Assembly (NCBI RefSeq): GCF_000417875.1 | Contig: NW_006920869.1 | Coordinates: 1,791,759-1,855,758 of the forward strand | Length of the DNA stretch: 64,000 nt | Reading direction: 5' to 3' | DNA from: Pseudozyma flocculosa PF-1 | Lineage: Eukaryota > Basidiomycota > Ustilaginomycetes > Ustilaginales > Ustilaginaceae | Part shown: positions 12,401 through 22,253 of the stretch, piece by piece | Position numbering within the stretch: position 1 is the stretch's first letter | How the letters are laid out: the number at the start of each line of letters is the position of its first letter | Translations under genes and position numbers: made by a program | Notes under the pieces: model-generated | Database searches by the model: none | Seen by the model: only the letters and a program-made list of their open reading frames with translations | What the model was told of the DNA's origin: nothing

Positions 12401-12872
12401 TGGATCGGGAGCCGTTGTTGGACTTTGCGCCCAAGATGGCGATGTCGGCGGGGAGGAAGTGCTCGGTGACGATGGCGCCGCCCGAGATGGAGAAGAGGCG
12501 CAGCTTGTGTACGCCGTTGTCGCCTTCCACGGGAGGGTTTGCGAATGCGAGCTGTTCGATCTTGGAGTTGAGCTGACCGGGGAGGAGCGTGTGCACGATC
12601 CAACCCTTTGCGTAGGTGTGAAAGGACCTGTGGAGCACCTCGGCCTTGTGGGCTGCGCGGTTCTCGAGCCAGACGCAGAGCTCGATGTCACCATTCTGCC
12701 TGCCGATTGCGAGGATGCCCCTGGAGGAGCTGGCGCTGCTGGATGCGGACGCGGCACGGTATACGGGCGAGACGGCGAGCGAGGTGATGGTCGAGGGGGA
12801 CCAGTCGAGGTATCGGATGCGGTGGAGGGCGAGGGCGGCGGGTGCCACGGCGGCGACGTCGTTTGTCGACAT
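9486..12872 (-). CDS. UTP4: UTP4/cirhin, U3 snoRNP WD-repeat protein
   Basis: A t-UTP component of the 90S pre-ribosome (SSU processome), needed in the nucleolus for early 18S rRNA processing and linked to Pol I transcription. A single open frame of 1128 aa has no intron. The N-terminus has the family hallmark: HRIRYLDWSPSTITSLAVSP, then ILAIGRQNGDIELCVW and LRLFSISGGAIVTEHFLPAD. WD-type repeats follow through the protein (for example VWSMAVSPTGRYLAIGCEDG). A highly acidic Ser/Asp insert lies at about residues 285-312 and a Gly/Ser-rich Asn/Gly linker near 740-790, making it longer than the yeast protein. It is divergent from the bS6m gene, with 395 bp between the start codons. UTP4 is the best fit on the N-terminal block; confidence is high. 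Confidence 0.9.
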   Translation of the reverse strand: MSTNDVAAVAPAALALHRIRYLDWSPSTITSLAVSPVYRAASASSSASSSRGILAIGRQNGDIELCVWLENRAAHKAEVLHRSFHTYAKGWIVHTLLPGQLNSKIEQLAFANPPVEGDNGVHKLRLFSISGGAIVTEHFLPADIAILGAKSNNGSRSNTSSGNLGGLSTLFPGRADKSSADQHVPGAIRTVPSLGGAVWSMAVSPTGRYLAIGCEDGHARIIDLVDNKFEHLASSSNRGADVSARLGKAQGRIISLAWGPPKRASRAATTANGGSAQSKQQKEGDSSDSDSDSDSSDSDSDDDDDDDAAESGWKETFLVGGLGNSSAAVWDVASGRIASKLTVQKARSEATIVWCVATLPDGTIVTGDSTGRVTLFDAKTRVPIPGATFRSHTSGADVLSLCVGPDGKSLYSAGVDQKVAEYALVASASSKRGRWVQIAARRLHAHDIRSLAIDPPYDPMLSVDALAQGVGTAVGKLPILLSGGVDFNLILTPASPPSGLTMALAAGAAAGLPNSNKRKKNPLMSAAEQEQALINPISSNAVTTFADSTQRRIPFVPSTARSGSVGGGSVATVCRGKGWIVLRREHSIGIWDLGIKDENHGGLNELGEEASAVPPQWTKLLEMELKVNSNLCSVAVSPNGKFLAASDMYETKLFALRERISQQHQTDLEPRKVKSFASVFGHDDDVAPGASALSFSPDSSRLVLASWSGSYVHVVELPSAEAGASAGTCRLLRSFGQHRQRPGSASVGDVGASSNNPQGRQLAGRNGVAASKQNGSNGQGHGNGSGSGSGDDAGHPARADDETGRRNSARGGQSDRVERSTSSLIHHVQISSDGAWLSTISSDLQHHVFSLDSLTFERTLPSPHALPSGSSFHPSTHAARSSMLTLVFSDNKIEFWDVESGKELSSIAHLDTASSGDGSLGGSSGEKRKAGGGALAKRAGQGPRAEWEAQMANLKLRVQERLMSIRESAIGAVWVGKPDDGGIKETLVVWGPTWICTARHDAQSTTSPAAPAAASNGGSASVSRPAAAQDGDGDVEMADLPGSTSGAVSGTGPAAATAAAGVPGAGPGRGGGWHIKHTHKYQPLLLVDSIATGRGQVKKDDLVVVERPFYELARNLPPAFHRGARYGA

Positions 12873-13267
12873 GGCGATTCTGTCGACGGGGTTGAGGCAA
12901 GGCCCTTGGGCAGGCTCGCTTGCTAGAGGTCGCGAGGGCGATGGTGGTTGGAGGGCTTACAAGAGGTGGGGTCCGAGGTCCAAGCCAGTCAAATCAAGGC
13001 AGGGCTCGCTGCCAACGTCGCTCGAGCGACCCTTTGCGCTTGAACGCGCAAATCGAAAAAATTCCCCAATTCTTCGCAAAGTGGAGAAAGCCTCTCTCGG
13101 ACGAGAAACCCAGCTCGGCGCCGTCAAAAAAGGCGGGGCCGCCGCCGCACACTTCTTCTTCTCGAAAGCGGCATCGCCCCACCGAGCCCACTGCGCTGTT
13201 GAACACCACCACCAACCCGCACCGCCACCACCATCACCACAGGCGCACACCTCCTCTACCACCCGAC
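12873..13267. promoter_or_regulatory. Divergent promoter region UTP4 / bS6m
   Basis: A 395-bp spacer between two start codons on opposite strands, so it must hold both promoters. A C/A-rich run (ACCACCACC-type) directly precedes the bS6m ATG. I see no TATA box. Confidence 0.6.
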
Positions 13268-13681
13268 ATGCCCCTCTACGAGCTGCTCTGCATCGCCGCC
13301 TCGTCGGCAGAGTCGGCCCCGCTGCGCGACCTCGTCAAGTCGACGTCGAAGCTCGTCATCGACAACGGCGGAGCCGTCCGCGGCATCCAGTACTGGGGTC
13401 TCCGCAAGCTGCCCCAGCGCGCAAGGAGGCACCAGCAGTACCACACCCAGGGCGACTACTGGCTCATGCACTTTGACTCAAACGCACCCGTCCTCAAGTC
13501 GCTAAACGACCGCCTCCGCGCCGACCCGCGCGTCATCAAGTGGACCGCCCTCAAGCTCGGAGACCGCATCGAACAGATCGTCCCCAAGACGACGTCCGGC
13601 GGCAACGAGACGGGCAACGACAACCTCGAGTCCAGGGCCCTCTTTGGCGGAAAGACGATCAAGTACCACGCACAGACATGA
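13268..13681 (+). CDS. MRP17: Mitochondrial small-subunit ribosomal protein bS6m (MRP17-like)
   Basis: A component of the mitochondrial 37S ribosomal subunit. The 137-aa product begins MPLYELLCIAASS, the bS6 first beta strand, and continues with the alpha helix (residues about 15-30), RGIQYWGLRKLPQRAR, a strand typical of bS6m with its basic rRNA-binding end, and GDYWLMHFDSNAPVLKSL followed by ADPRVIKWTALKLGD. This is the complete ferredoxin-like bS6 fold and the expected length. No cleavable presequence is visible, as in yeast Mrp17. A longer in-frame reading upstream is rejected because bS6 proteins start at this MPLYE-type motif. Single exon. Confidence 0.9.
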   Translation: MPLYELLCIAASSAESAPLRDLVKSTSKLVIDNGGAVRGIQYWGLRKLPQRARRHQQYHTQGDYWLMHFDSNAPVLKSLNDRLRADPRVIKWTALKLGDRIEQIVPKTTSGGNETGNDNLESRALFGGKTIKYHAQT

Positions 13682-16063
13682 CATCCCGCACCTCGGCATC
13701 GCATCCGGAACCCCCTCCTCGTTCGCTTGGCTCTGCCTCGTCTGCGCCAAGGTACCGCCCACATCTTTCAGCACGGTCTCCACTTTCGGCAGCTCTCGGG
13801 CCATCTGGCTAGCCGGGCAGCGCGCCACACTCGTCGCAAGGGGTCGGACATCGTTTCGCCTGCCGCCGCCCGCACGATGCCACATGGCCATCCTCTTGCG
13901 AAGGGCCCCGATGCAATCTGGGCGGCCCTCGATGCAATCGACAATCTCTTCGGCGGCCTGAACGAGCATCTTGCTAGGCGACCATCATGGGCTACCCCCC
14001 GACCATGTCGGCTTCCCTATCCACGCTCCGGTCCCATCGTCATCCCTAGACTTTCGACATCTTCCGTGCCGCCTCACCACGGCGGCACTTGTACTATACG
14101 GCTCCAACGCAACCTCTTGACAGAACCTCACGAGACGCAATTCCACCGGCACATCGGTGGGATCGGGGCGGCACCGTCCTGAGCCCGATTTGGGACCAGA
14201 TTGACCGTCTGCCCGAGCCGCCGATCGACCAAGCTGACTGCATGGCGCTGACCCGGCCCGACGAGAAGAGTGTCTTGTAGCGGAGCATTGCCTCGTGCCG
14301 ACTGCCGGTGCCGCGAAGGGGCGCGAGTGACGACTGCCGCGAGATGTGGCCGTGTCGCGAGGTGGCAGAACGTGGGCCTCTGTCGTCCGTCGAGAAGGTA
14401 TCGGTAGCGCCTACATACGCTTGCTGGCCCGCCACATCGCAGTCGGCACGCAGGTGGGGGTGTTCGGGGCACCACCTTCCGTAACCTCGGTTATCAACTG
14501 GCGCCAGCGTACAGCACGTAGCCCCGTCCTTTGAGATACCTACAATCACCCACGTTACCGACGAGCAACGACACTGCCTAGTCGTTGGCCCTGGCGCTCG
14601 TCTGGTCCCGGGATGCATCCTCAGTGGAGCATGATAAGGAAGCGGTCAAGACTTGGGCCGGGCCGTTCTCGATTAGCCGCTCCGCTCCGCCTTTTGATCG
14701 ACCGCCGGCTGAAATGGGCCGGCGCACGAGTGGGCGGAACCATGATATGAGGGTTCGGCTGAAAAGCGGCCAGCGGCAGTGGGCGGACAGCATAGGTGTC
14801 TGTCAACGTGTGCTCCGCCTCCGCCTTTTCATGGCATTATTGCTTTACAAGACAGCCAGACGGCCAAGCGCAGGTGGAGGGCAGAGTGGGTTTGAGGCGT
14901 TTTAGAGTTCACCATGTCGTCGTCGAGCGTGGCATCGTCCCGCTCCTCCACGATCGGAAGAACAAGGAAGAGACCGGGCCGAAAGGGACAAGCAGGGCCG
15001 AGACGAGTCGTACAGCCTCGCTTGCGAGAATCTACCGACCAGAGAGGGAGAGAGTCGACTGGCCAGGCTCACCGTCGTTGTGCCTCCTCCTCCTCTGTCA
15101 GGCCTCGGGAAGCGTCGATCCCAGGCTGGTCCAAGTGTGGGGCTTTGCCCGCCTGCCTGCTTGCTTCCTTCTTGGCATCCAACACCGCTTCGCATCGAGA
15201 AGCGAGCCGATGGACGGTCGCGAACGTGACCGCACTCTTCCAACGTGCCCACGCCCGCCTCGGTCTTGTCCGCGCGGTTCGCATTCGCCCACAGTAGGCT
15301 AGACGAAGTCCGAGAAGAGGCAGGCGATGTTGGGTCGGAAGATTGGCGCTGTCCCGGTGCCCTTCTCGCACCCCCTTTCGCTTCGAGAACCCGAGGGCCG
15401 GCGCTTCTCTCTTGGCATGCTGAGCGTGTGGCAGACCTTCGCGATGGGCGCTCCCCCCTGCGCCTCGACGGACGATTGCAGCCGCGTCTCGACCAAGAGG
15501 CAGACCGAGGGGGAACGTTCCTGGCCCCATCTCGTATCCATCGAGCAACGTGCCATGCTCGACCCCTCTCGAACCACCATGGCCACGGTGACACGCTACG
15601 GTAGCCACCAGGCGCAAAGACCTCGCTTGGGCGCTCCTGTGCGCCATCAAAGGGGTCGGCAGTTGGCGCCGTGCTGCAATAATCTCTTTCTTTGTAGCAA
15701 CGAGGAAGCAGCCGCAGCCTAGCAAGCAAGGAAGGGAGGCCGCCTTGGTCGGCGGGGATGGCCGCTCCGGCTTGCAGGCTTCCGGCGTCAATCAACGGGG
15801 CAGCCGAGGAGGAGAGTCCCACCCGCCCCGCTCCTTGCTCCTGGTTGCAGCTCGACGATAGGGTACCGCTGAGCTGGGACAGGGTCACCGTGTTTCATGG
15901 CATGGCTCCCAGTACGTCCCGCACAGTAGTGCAGGTGAGACACCGACGAGCGACGATGTGCCCGTACGGTGTCTGTCGAGCAAGCCGTGACTTGCCTCGC
16001 CCTCGTCCTTGCTCTTGCTTTACACTGATCCTCCCTCCCCGCCCTCTCGTCGAGGGAAGGAGA
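13682..16063. other. 2.4-kb intergenic region, no gene seen
   Basis: Between bS6m and the first RNase gene I find only short or low-complexity open frames without recognisable domains. A 328-aa minus-strand frame near 14.9-15.9 kb is Arg/Ser/Pro-rich and looks spurious. Confidence 0.6.
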
Positions 16064-16071
16064 TATAAGAG
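16064..16071 (+). promoter_or_regulatory. TATA box of first RNase gene
   Basis: TATAAGAG lies 159 bp before the ATG and is followed by a GCTCATCATGGCCC segment. The same arrangement precedes the second RNase gene. Confidence 0.7.
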
Positions 16072-16222
16072 GGCGGCTCATCATGGCCCAGACAACCTGT
16101 TCGGAAGCATCCACCAGCCCTCCTCTCCACTGCCCAGCCCATCTCCCCTTCTCGGCCTTTGCTCCTTGATACCCCTCGCTCCTCGCCTTCTTCCCCGTCC
16201 CCGCCCGCTCTCCTCTGACAAG

Positions 16223-16861
16223 ATGCAGTTCAAGCTCGCTCTCCTCGCCCTCATCCCGGCTCTCGCCGTCGCTGCCCCCCTCGAGGCCCGCCAGGGCGGC
16301 GTCTCGGTCACCTGCGGCTCCACCTACTACTCGAGCACCCAGGTCAACCGCGCCGTTAACAACGCCATCCAGGACGCCGCCTCGTCCACCACCTACCCGC
16401 ACACCTACAACAACTACGAGGGTACGTGTCGGCCACGCCTCGACGTTCTCTGCCATATCCTCGTTCACTTGTCCTGTCCCAAAGCTGATCATCTTCATTC
16501 CCATGTTTTCTGTCCCCGAACGTTCCGGCACGCTAGGCTTCGACTTCAGCGACTACTGCTCCAGCGGCCCCTTCGAGGAGTTCCCCCTGGTCAAGAGCTC
16601 CTACGGCTACACTGGCGGCTCGCCCGGCCCCGACCGTGTCATCTACAACCCCAACACCGGTCGCTTCTGCGGTGCTGTGAGTGGTCAACGTTTTGGAACA
16701 CCCTTCCGTTTGGTCCCTTCTCGTGGTCCTCGGCCCATAGCTGCATCGTGCTGACGCGCCCTGTCCATTTTTTGCTGACCACCCTTTCTGCTGCCCGCCG
16801 CCATTCATAGATCACTCACACCGGCGCCAGCAACAACGCCTTTGTCGGCTGCAGGTACTAG
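16223..16861 (+). CDS. Secreted guanyl-specific ribonuclease, RNase T1/U1 family
   Basis: An extracellular endoribonuclease expected to cut RNA 3' of guanosine through a 2',3'-cyclic phosphate. Exons 16223-16421, 16537-16676 and 16811-16861 join in phase (introns 115 and 134 bp) to give 129 aa. Residues 1-18 are a signal peptide (MQFKLALLALIPALAVAA), followed by a short PLEARQ segment. All RNase T1 active-site positions are present: YPHTYNNYEGFDF carries Tyr38 and His40 and the guanine-binding loop, FEEFPLV carries Glu58, GPDRVIY carries Arg77 and ITHTGAS carries His92. Cysteines at CGS, YCS, FCGA and the C-terminal GCRY can form the usual disulfides. It forms a tandem pair with the next gene, sharing intron sites and core promoter. 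The call is firm; natural target RNA unknown. Confidence 0.95.
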
Positions 16862-17911
16862 ACGCCTCTTGTGGCATGATGATTTGACGACTGAACGAAA
16901 TCGAATGGATCTGCACCGTACTCGATCTGCTCTTCTCGCGACGGTGAACTCGACGCCTCGAGCGCCCAACCACTCGCCTTCGGCATACCGCTGGCATCTT
17001 CGGCTCTTCACGAGCTCCTTGTCTCGATCTGTCCGTGGCAATTCGGCGTCTGAAGTATATGGCGGAAGTGGGTTTCTTTCAACTGATTGATTCCGCCAAG
17101 TCCTTCTAGACAGCCCCTAGCCTGTCATGACCCACTGTTGGGGCCAGCGGCGATGGCCATGCAGAAGCGCCCACATCTGGTCAGGATCGTCGGGGCCGCG
17201 GCTCGATGGATCTTGGCCAGGCGACAGCCGCATTCATTCTCCTCAGCATCGCACCGATGCCATTTGATCATTTGACCCGCCGGCTAGGGAATTGGGCCGC
17301 TCGTGGTCATCGAAGACCATGCCAATTGAAGACAGTCATACGGCCGGTCAGAGGTCGGTCTGTAGACGCGTTCCTGGGCCCAACCTTGTACGGTGAGGTG
17401 AGGACAAGGCAACAATGGTGACCATTGAATGTTCATCGTTGATCGTGACCTTCCCACAACCATGCGACGATCGATGCCACGAATCCGCCATCGTGCACTC
17501 GCCCGAGCACGTCTCCCACCGTCGGCATCGTGTCGGCCTTGCACCGGGGTGCCACCGCCTCGACCCCCTGTCCTCACAGTCCTTCTTGTCAACGTTGCAT
17601 CCCCGTTATAGTCTGGATGGCTTGCCGTGTCGGCCTCGAGGTCGCTCCTGGAACGCTGCATTGTAGTCGGACGGCATCGATCAGGGCGGATGAGGAGTGT
17701 GCAATGTGGTCTGCCCACTTTCAGACCGACTTCGGAAAGCGAACAATCGACAGGCGGGAAGATATGTGGGAGGCGGGCGGATAGGAAGCACGCGGACAGG
17801 AAGCGGGCGGCAGGAGGCGAGCAGGTGGGTGGGCGAGATCAAGAAGTCGTTCGTCTGCCTCAGCCACGAAAATGTGGGTCAAACAATCCCGGCGTCAGTG
17901 TGGCCAACATC
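16862..17911. other. Spacer between the tandem RNase genes
   Basis: About 1 kb between the stop of the first copy and the TATA box of the second. No coding signal was found; it should hold the terminator of copy one and the upstream region of copy two. Confidence 0.6.
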
Positions 17912-17919
17912 TATAAGAG
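17912..17919 (+). promoter_or_regulatory. TATA box of second RNase gene
   Basis: TATAAGAG lies 133 bp before the ATG, followed by the same GGCTCATCATGGCCC segment as in copy one. This indicates that the promoter was duplicated with the gene. Confidence 0.7.
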
Positions 17920-18044
17920 CGAGGCTCATCATGGCCCTCGAGCCCGTTTCGACATCGCCCAACAGTCTCACTGACTCGACACCCATCCTCGACCTTGACC
18001 TTGCTTCCCATCTCCCTAAGCCTACCCCTCCATCTCCTGACACG

Positions 18045-18681
18045 ATGCAGTACGGGCTCGCCCTCTTTGCTCTGTTCCCGGCCCTTGCTGTCGCTGCTCC
18101 CGCCGGCCCCCCCCTTTACGTCTTCCCCAATCCCACCAGGTCGCCGCCCCCTAGTACCCTCAAGTGCGGCACGAACGAGTACGCAGACACCGACGTGCAA
18201 GATGCCATCTCGCTCGCCCAGATTGCGCAGTTCAATCCTATTCGGGGCTACCCGAAGAAGTTCAAGAACTACGAGGGTGAGATGCGTCGCGCCTAAGCTC
18301 CTTCGACTCGATCCGCTCTCTTGTCCTCCCTTGAAAGCTGACGCGTATCTCGGCCGTCCCTCCTCTTGCGCACTAGGTTTCAATTTCAGCGCCTACTGCT
18401 CAGGCCCCCCCTACTATGAGTACCCCCTCGTCCTGACCGCTGGGGGCTACACGGGCGGAAATCCGGGCCCTGACCGTGTCATCTACGACTCGGGAGGAGA
18501 ATTCTGCGGCGCTGTGAGTCGAAGTCCCATGGTCGTTCCTGGCTCCACATTGAGCTGCAGCTCCATGGCAAACACCTGACGACGCCGCCCGCCTCGTTTG
18601 CGTCGCAACGCTGCGTTCGATCTGCAGGTCACCCACACTCGGGCGCCCACGCCCAACGGCTTCATCAGGTGCATCTACTAG
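18045..18681 (+). CDS. Secreted RNase T1-family paralogue with altered active site
   Basis: Tandem duplicate of the preceding RNase. Exons 18045-18276, 18377-18513 and 18628-18681 (introns 100 and 114 bp) give 140 aa; both introns fall at the same codons and phases as in copy one (after NYEG, phase 1; after FCGA, phase 0). The signal peptide is MQYGLALFALFPALAVAA, and the mature N-terminus is about ten residues longer and Pro-rich. Glu58 (YYEYPLV), Arg77 (GPDRVIY) and His92 (VTHTRAP) are kept, but the YPH motif reads YPKKFKNYEG, so His40 is replaced by Lys and neighbouring guanine-site residues are changed. In RNase T1, His40 and Glu58 form the base side of catalysis, so I infer reduced or altered activity, possibly a binding role. 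The frame and splice sites are intact, so it is not an obvious pseudogene. Confidence 0.9.
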
Positions 18682-18949
18682 TCGGCTGGGGTCTGGCGAC
18701 GTGACGACGCGACCAATCCACAAAGAGCCCATCGACCGGCTCTTGCCCCGGATCTTTAATCTGAGCACGCTGGTAGTGTACGGGCACTCGGCCCGTCTCC
18801 TTCCTGTTATCACGAAGACTTGACCAGCTTTACAACCTAATCGATCCAACTGTACGGCGATGACCTGGGCTCCGCCCAATTTATTTATTCTATTTTGTTT
18901 CCTTTAAAGGACCACCCCCACCTGTCTTGCCATGCTGCCGCGACCTCGT

Positions 18950-20656
18950 CTAGAAGACGTAGCGGAAGTGTGGGTTCTCCCAGTCTGTCCAGTCCTCCTT
19001 GACAGCCCTGATCCTGACCTGCTGCTCGGTCTCGCCGTCACCGACCCTGCCCGTCGCGGTCGACGAGGCGGCAGCTCGATCCCTCGTCCGGTTCTGGTAC
19101 CACATCCCGACATCGAGGAGGACGGTGAGGGCGATGGTGATGGCCATGCACGTGATGATGGCGACAAACGTGTCGCGGTAGTGGATCGCCTTCTGCTCGG
19201 CCTTTGTGAGGTACGGCGCCACGATGTTGCCGACGTTGTACCCGATAAAGATCATGGCGCTCGCAATCGACAGCTTGGTCGACCCGGCGATGTTGGCCGT
19301 CGAGAGCGAGAGCATCAGCACGAACGGCGCGCCAAAGATGGGCAGCAGGTAGTAGCCCGCCAGCGGGACCGCTCGGTTTGTCCAGTCGCCCTTCCAGATC
19401 ATGGCCGCGCCGGCCATGACGGGCAGGCAGGTGAGGCAGAGGAGCAGCGAGCGCGTGTTCTTCGTCTTGAGCACGATGAACGTCGAGATGTAGATCGACA
19501 CGGCCGTCGTCGCGCCTCCCGGCGTCTGGAGGATGATGGAGCGCAGCGAGCTGTAGCCAAACGTCTTGATGATGTAGGCGCCGAAGCCCGTGACGCCGCC
19601 GTTGCAGATGTAGATTGCAATGGCCTGAAGGAAGAAGATCCAGATCTTGTAGTCGAGCAACGCCTCCTTGACCTGGTACAGCTGCCAGCGGCTCTGCTCG
19701 CCCGCCGACCCGTCGGCAGTGGACTCGACGTCTTCGTCGTCAAAGGATCGCAGCGCGCCCTTGGTGTCGGCGAGAACGCTGCCGTCGGCCTGCTGCTGCT
19801 GCTGCTGCTGCTTGTGGTTGTGGTTGACCGAATCGGTGCTGCCGCCGGCGGCGGGCCGGGTGACGTAGCCGCCAAGGCTGCTGCCGTCGTCGCCGTCGCT
19901 AGCCACGCCGGTGAGGCTGTCGCGCAGGCGAGTGCTGGCGAGCCTCTTGCTGGCGGCGTCAAAGTAGTTGTAGCCCCTGACCCTGATGATGGCGTCCTGG
20001 GTAGGCGATGCCGGCAGGAGGGCGAGGAGGATGAGGCCAAATGCGATTGTCAGGGCGCCTGCAAAGAGGAACATGTACTTCCAAGGGCGCAGCGCTGCGC
20101 CGGGCTGGGAGCCGAGCTTGCCCCAGCCGTAGTTGACGAGGCCGGAGAAGATGGAAAAGAGACCGGTGGCCGAGTACCAGATGCCGAGGCGGAGGGGCTG
20201 TTCGGAGCGCTTGTACCAGGAGCGCGTGATGCGGACAAAGCCGGGGCTGACAGCCGACTCGACGGCGCCGAGGAAGAAGCGCTGTGCGACGAGGCCCCTC
20301 CATGAGGTGATGGCGGGGGTGAGGATGACGATGATGCCCCACAGCACGACGGCGAGGCCGAGGAACCAGTTGGCGCGGTAGCGCTGGACGAGGAGGGCCA
20401 TGGGCAGCGCGGCGACGAGGTAGCCCCAGTAGAAGGCCGAGGTGGCGGTCGAGTAGCGCTGGAGCGACGTGGTTGGGGGCGTGCCGTGGGTGACTGAGAG
20501 GTCGAGGTCGGCGAGGATGCCAAAGATTGAGGCCGACGAGAGGATGGCCTTGTCGTAGAACTGGAGGCCGTAGGCGATGGTCATGATGGGCATGAGGAGC
20601 AGGTCGATGCGCAGCAGCAGCCTGCGCTCCGACACGGTGGCGCCATCGGATGCCAT
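18950..20656 (-). CDS. Dal5-type MFS permease (anion:cation symporter family)
   Basis: A plasma-membrane proton-coupled uptake carrier for a small organic anion; substrate unknown. One exon, 568 aa. The start is the ATG in MASDGATVSERRLLLRIDL because the family begins close to this LLRIDLLLMPIM segment, which leads into the first membrane span (AYGLQFYDKAIL). Twelve spans can be followed, including SAFYWGYLVAALPMALL, RFFLGAVESAVSPGFV (the family A-E-S-x-x-x-P-G motif) and GYNVGNIVAP. The central cytoplasmic loop is enlarged by a Gln/His-rich run near residues 275-300. The C-terminus, DWENPHFRYVF, is typical of Dal5 relatives such as allantoate and nicotinate permeases. It is convergent with the second RNase gene. 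Confidence 0.88.
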   Translation of the reverse strand: MASDGATVSERRLLLRIDLLLMPIMTIAYGLQFYDKAILSSASIFGILADLDLSVTHGTPPTTSLQRYSTATSAFYWGYLVAALPMALLVQRYRANWFLGLAVVLWGIIVILTPAITSWRGLVAQRFFLGAVESAVSPGFVRITRSWYKRSEQPLRLGIWYSATGLFSIFSGLVNYGWGKLGSQPGAALRPWKYMFLFAGALTIAFGLILLALLPASPTQDAIIRVRGYNYFDAASKRLASTRLRDSLTGVASDGDDGSSLGGYVTRPAAGGSTDSVNHNHKQQQQQQQADGSVLADTKGALRSFDDEDVESTADGSAGEQSRWQLYQVKEALLDYKIWIFFLQAIAIYICNGGVTGFGAYIIKTFGYSSLRSIILQTPGGATTAVSIYISTFIVLKTKNTRSLLLCLTCLPVMAGAAMIWKGDWTNRAVPLAGYYLLPIFGAPFVLMLSLSTANIAGSTKLSIASAMIFIGYNVGNIVAPYLTKAEQKAIHYRDTFVAIITCMAITIALTVLLDVGMWYQNRTRDRAAASSTATGRVGDGETEQQVRIRAVKEDWTDWENPHFRYVF

Positions 20657-22253
20657 GATGGGGGCGGCGAGCAGGGCGCGACGAGGAGAAGGGATGCGGA
20701 TGGTGGTCGCTGGATGGCAAGGATGGAGAGCAAGAGAGGGGATGAACAAGTTTGTCTGATGGCGAGGCCGCCAAGAGCCGCGGATCCCTGAGGAGGCTGA
20801 GGCCGAGCTCTTCGCCCTCAAAGTTGCTGCTGCTGCTCGTGGATGGCGGTTTCAGGATGGATTGCCGAGCCAGGGATCAGGGACGAGGCAGGACCAGGCG
20901 GCTTCTCTGACTGCCGACCAGACAGGCGGGGTGGGCCGCCGACAAGCGGACATGACTTTTCTTCCAAGATCAGATGCCGGCAAGTCAGCACGCGCAAAGA
21001 TGGTTGCGCGTACATTGGGGCGAGGACAGCGCGCGAGGCAAGACCGACCGTCTGGGCCGATGGCAAACCGAATTTGATAAACAGGTCCAGCCTGCCTCTG
21101 CGCCTCAATGTCAGGATAGATAGAGGTGTGGGGTCGAGGAGGGGTCGAGGAAATCATGTGCAGCACAATGGGCCGACGACAGCAGAGCAGGGCGTCGAGT
21201 CAGACGGGCGCGAGGAGAAGCCTGGCGCCACGCGGCTGCTGGTCGTGATGGGAAGCAAGGCCGTCGCTGCCAGGCAGCCTCGGCCAGCGGCTTTGGGATC
21301 AGCAGCTTAGCTTGCTAGCTTAGCTTGCTTGCTCAAAGGCACAAAGGACGTTTGCCGCCGGTCTGGTGGAAAATAAAGCCAAAAGGCGTGCTTGGGACCG
21401 TTCGAAGCCAGGGCCAGGCCATGCATCCGAGGCGGGCCCCAGCAGCGAGCAAAGTCGGGTGCCGCCTGCCTGTTTGAGGCCCAGGCCGATGCTCAGCACC
21501 ACGTGGCACTGGGCTGCTGCAAGAGGCAAGCAAAGCTCCCTCCCTGCCTGCTTCTCCTGCAGACCAAGCCAGGCGGGGCAAGGGCTGGCTTGGCCCGATT
21601 TCCAATTCCGATCGGGATGAAACTCACAAATCGATCCAGGCGCACATCGAATTTCCATCAATCGGGCACAAGGCCAAGGCCAAAGCGGGCGGCCAACGGC
21701 TGCCGGCATGGGGTTGCTTTGAGTGACGCGCACAGACAGCAGGCTGCCAGGCGGGTCAGGCCAGGCCAGGCCAGGCCAGGCCAGGCCAGGCAGCGGCGGC
21801 CGCCTGTGTGTTTTCTGGCAGGCCACTGACCGACCGACGACCAACACCGCCTCACCCGCTCCCAGCTCCCTCGAGCCAGCCAACCAGACCCTCCTCCTCA
21901 CCATCATCCCCTCTGCTCGCGACCGGAGCCAGTCGTCGTCTCCCGCCGCTCAGCTCCGCGACGCAACGCATCACGAATTCCTCCCCTATCATAGACGCAC
22001 GTGCTTATCACGACCACGCTCGATACCACCATAACCCCAGCGTCGCCTTCGCACCGCACCACTACGTCACTTTTCTCTACGAGCCGCTCACCGCCGCAAA
22101 GGCCCAGGCAAGCCCACCTTTCCCCCCGCTCTGGATATCTCGCCACAGAGCGAGCGCCACTGCTGCCACCGCACCCGGCCTCGCCCGCTCCTGGGCCCAG
22201 GACCGATCCACGCCCTCTCCACACCCGCACCTGTCCCTTGCCAGAACACGACC
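20657..22253. other. Divergent intergenic region, permease / F-BAR gene
   Basis: A 1.6-kb spacer between two divergently transcribed genes, with no coding signal. It holds a CCAGG pentamer array near 21757 and CT-rich sequence close to the F-BAR start. Confidence 0.6.
21757..21791. repeat. CCAGG pentamer array
   Basis: Six to seven head-to-tail copies of CCAGG lie about 465 bp upstream of the F-BAR start. Related GGCCA/CCAGG clusters recur in other promoter spacers of this window. Confidence 0.9.

Noticed and set aside
14902..15888. Minus-strand open frame of 328 codons
   Set aside because: Low-complexity composition, no conserved pattern, and no convincing splice partners.
18932..20305. 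Plus-strand open frame antisense to the Dal5-type permease
   Set aside because: Shadow of the permease gene; its hydrophilic Arg/Asp/Gly composition matches no family.
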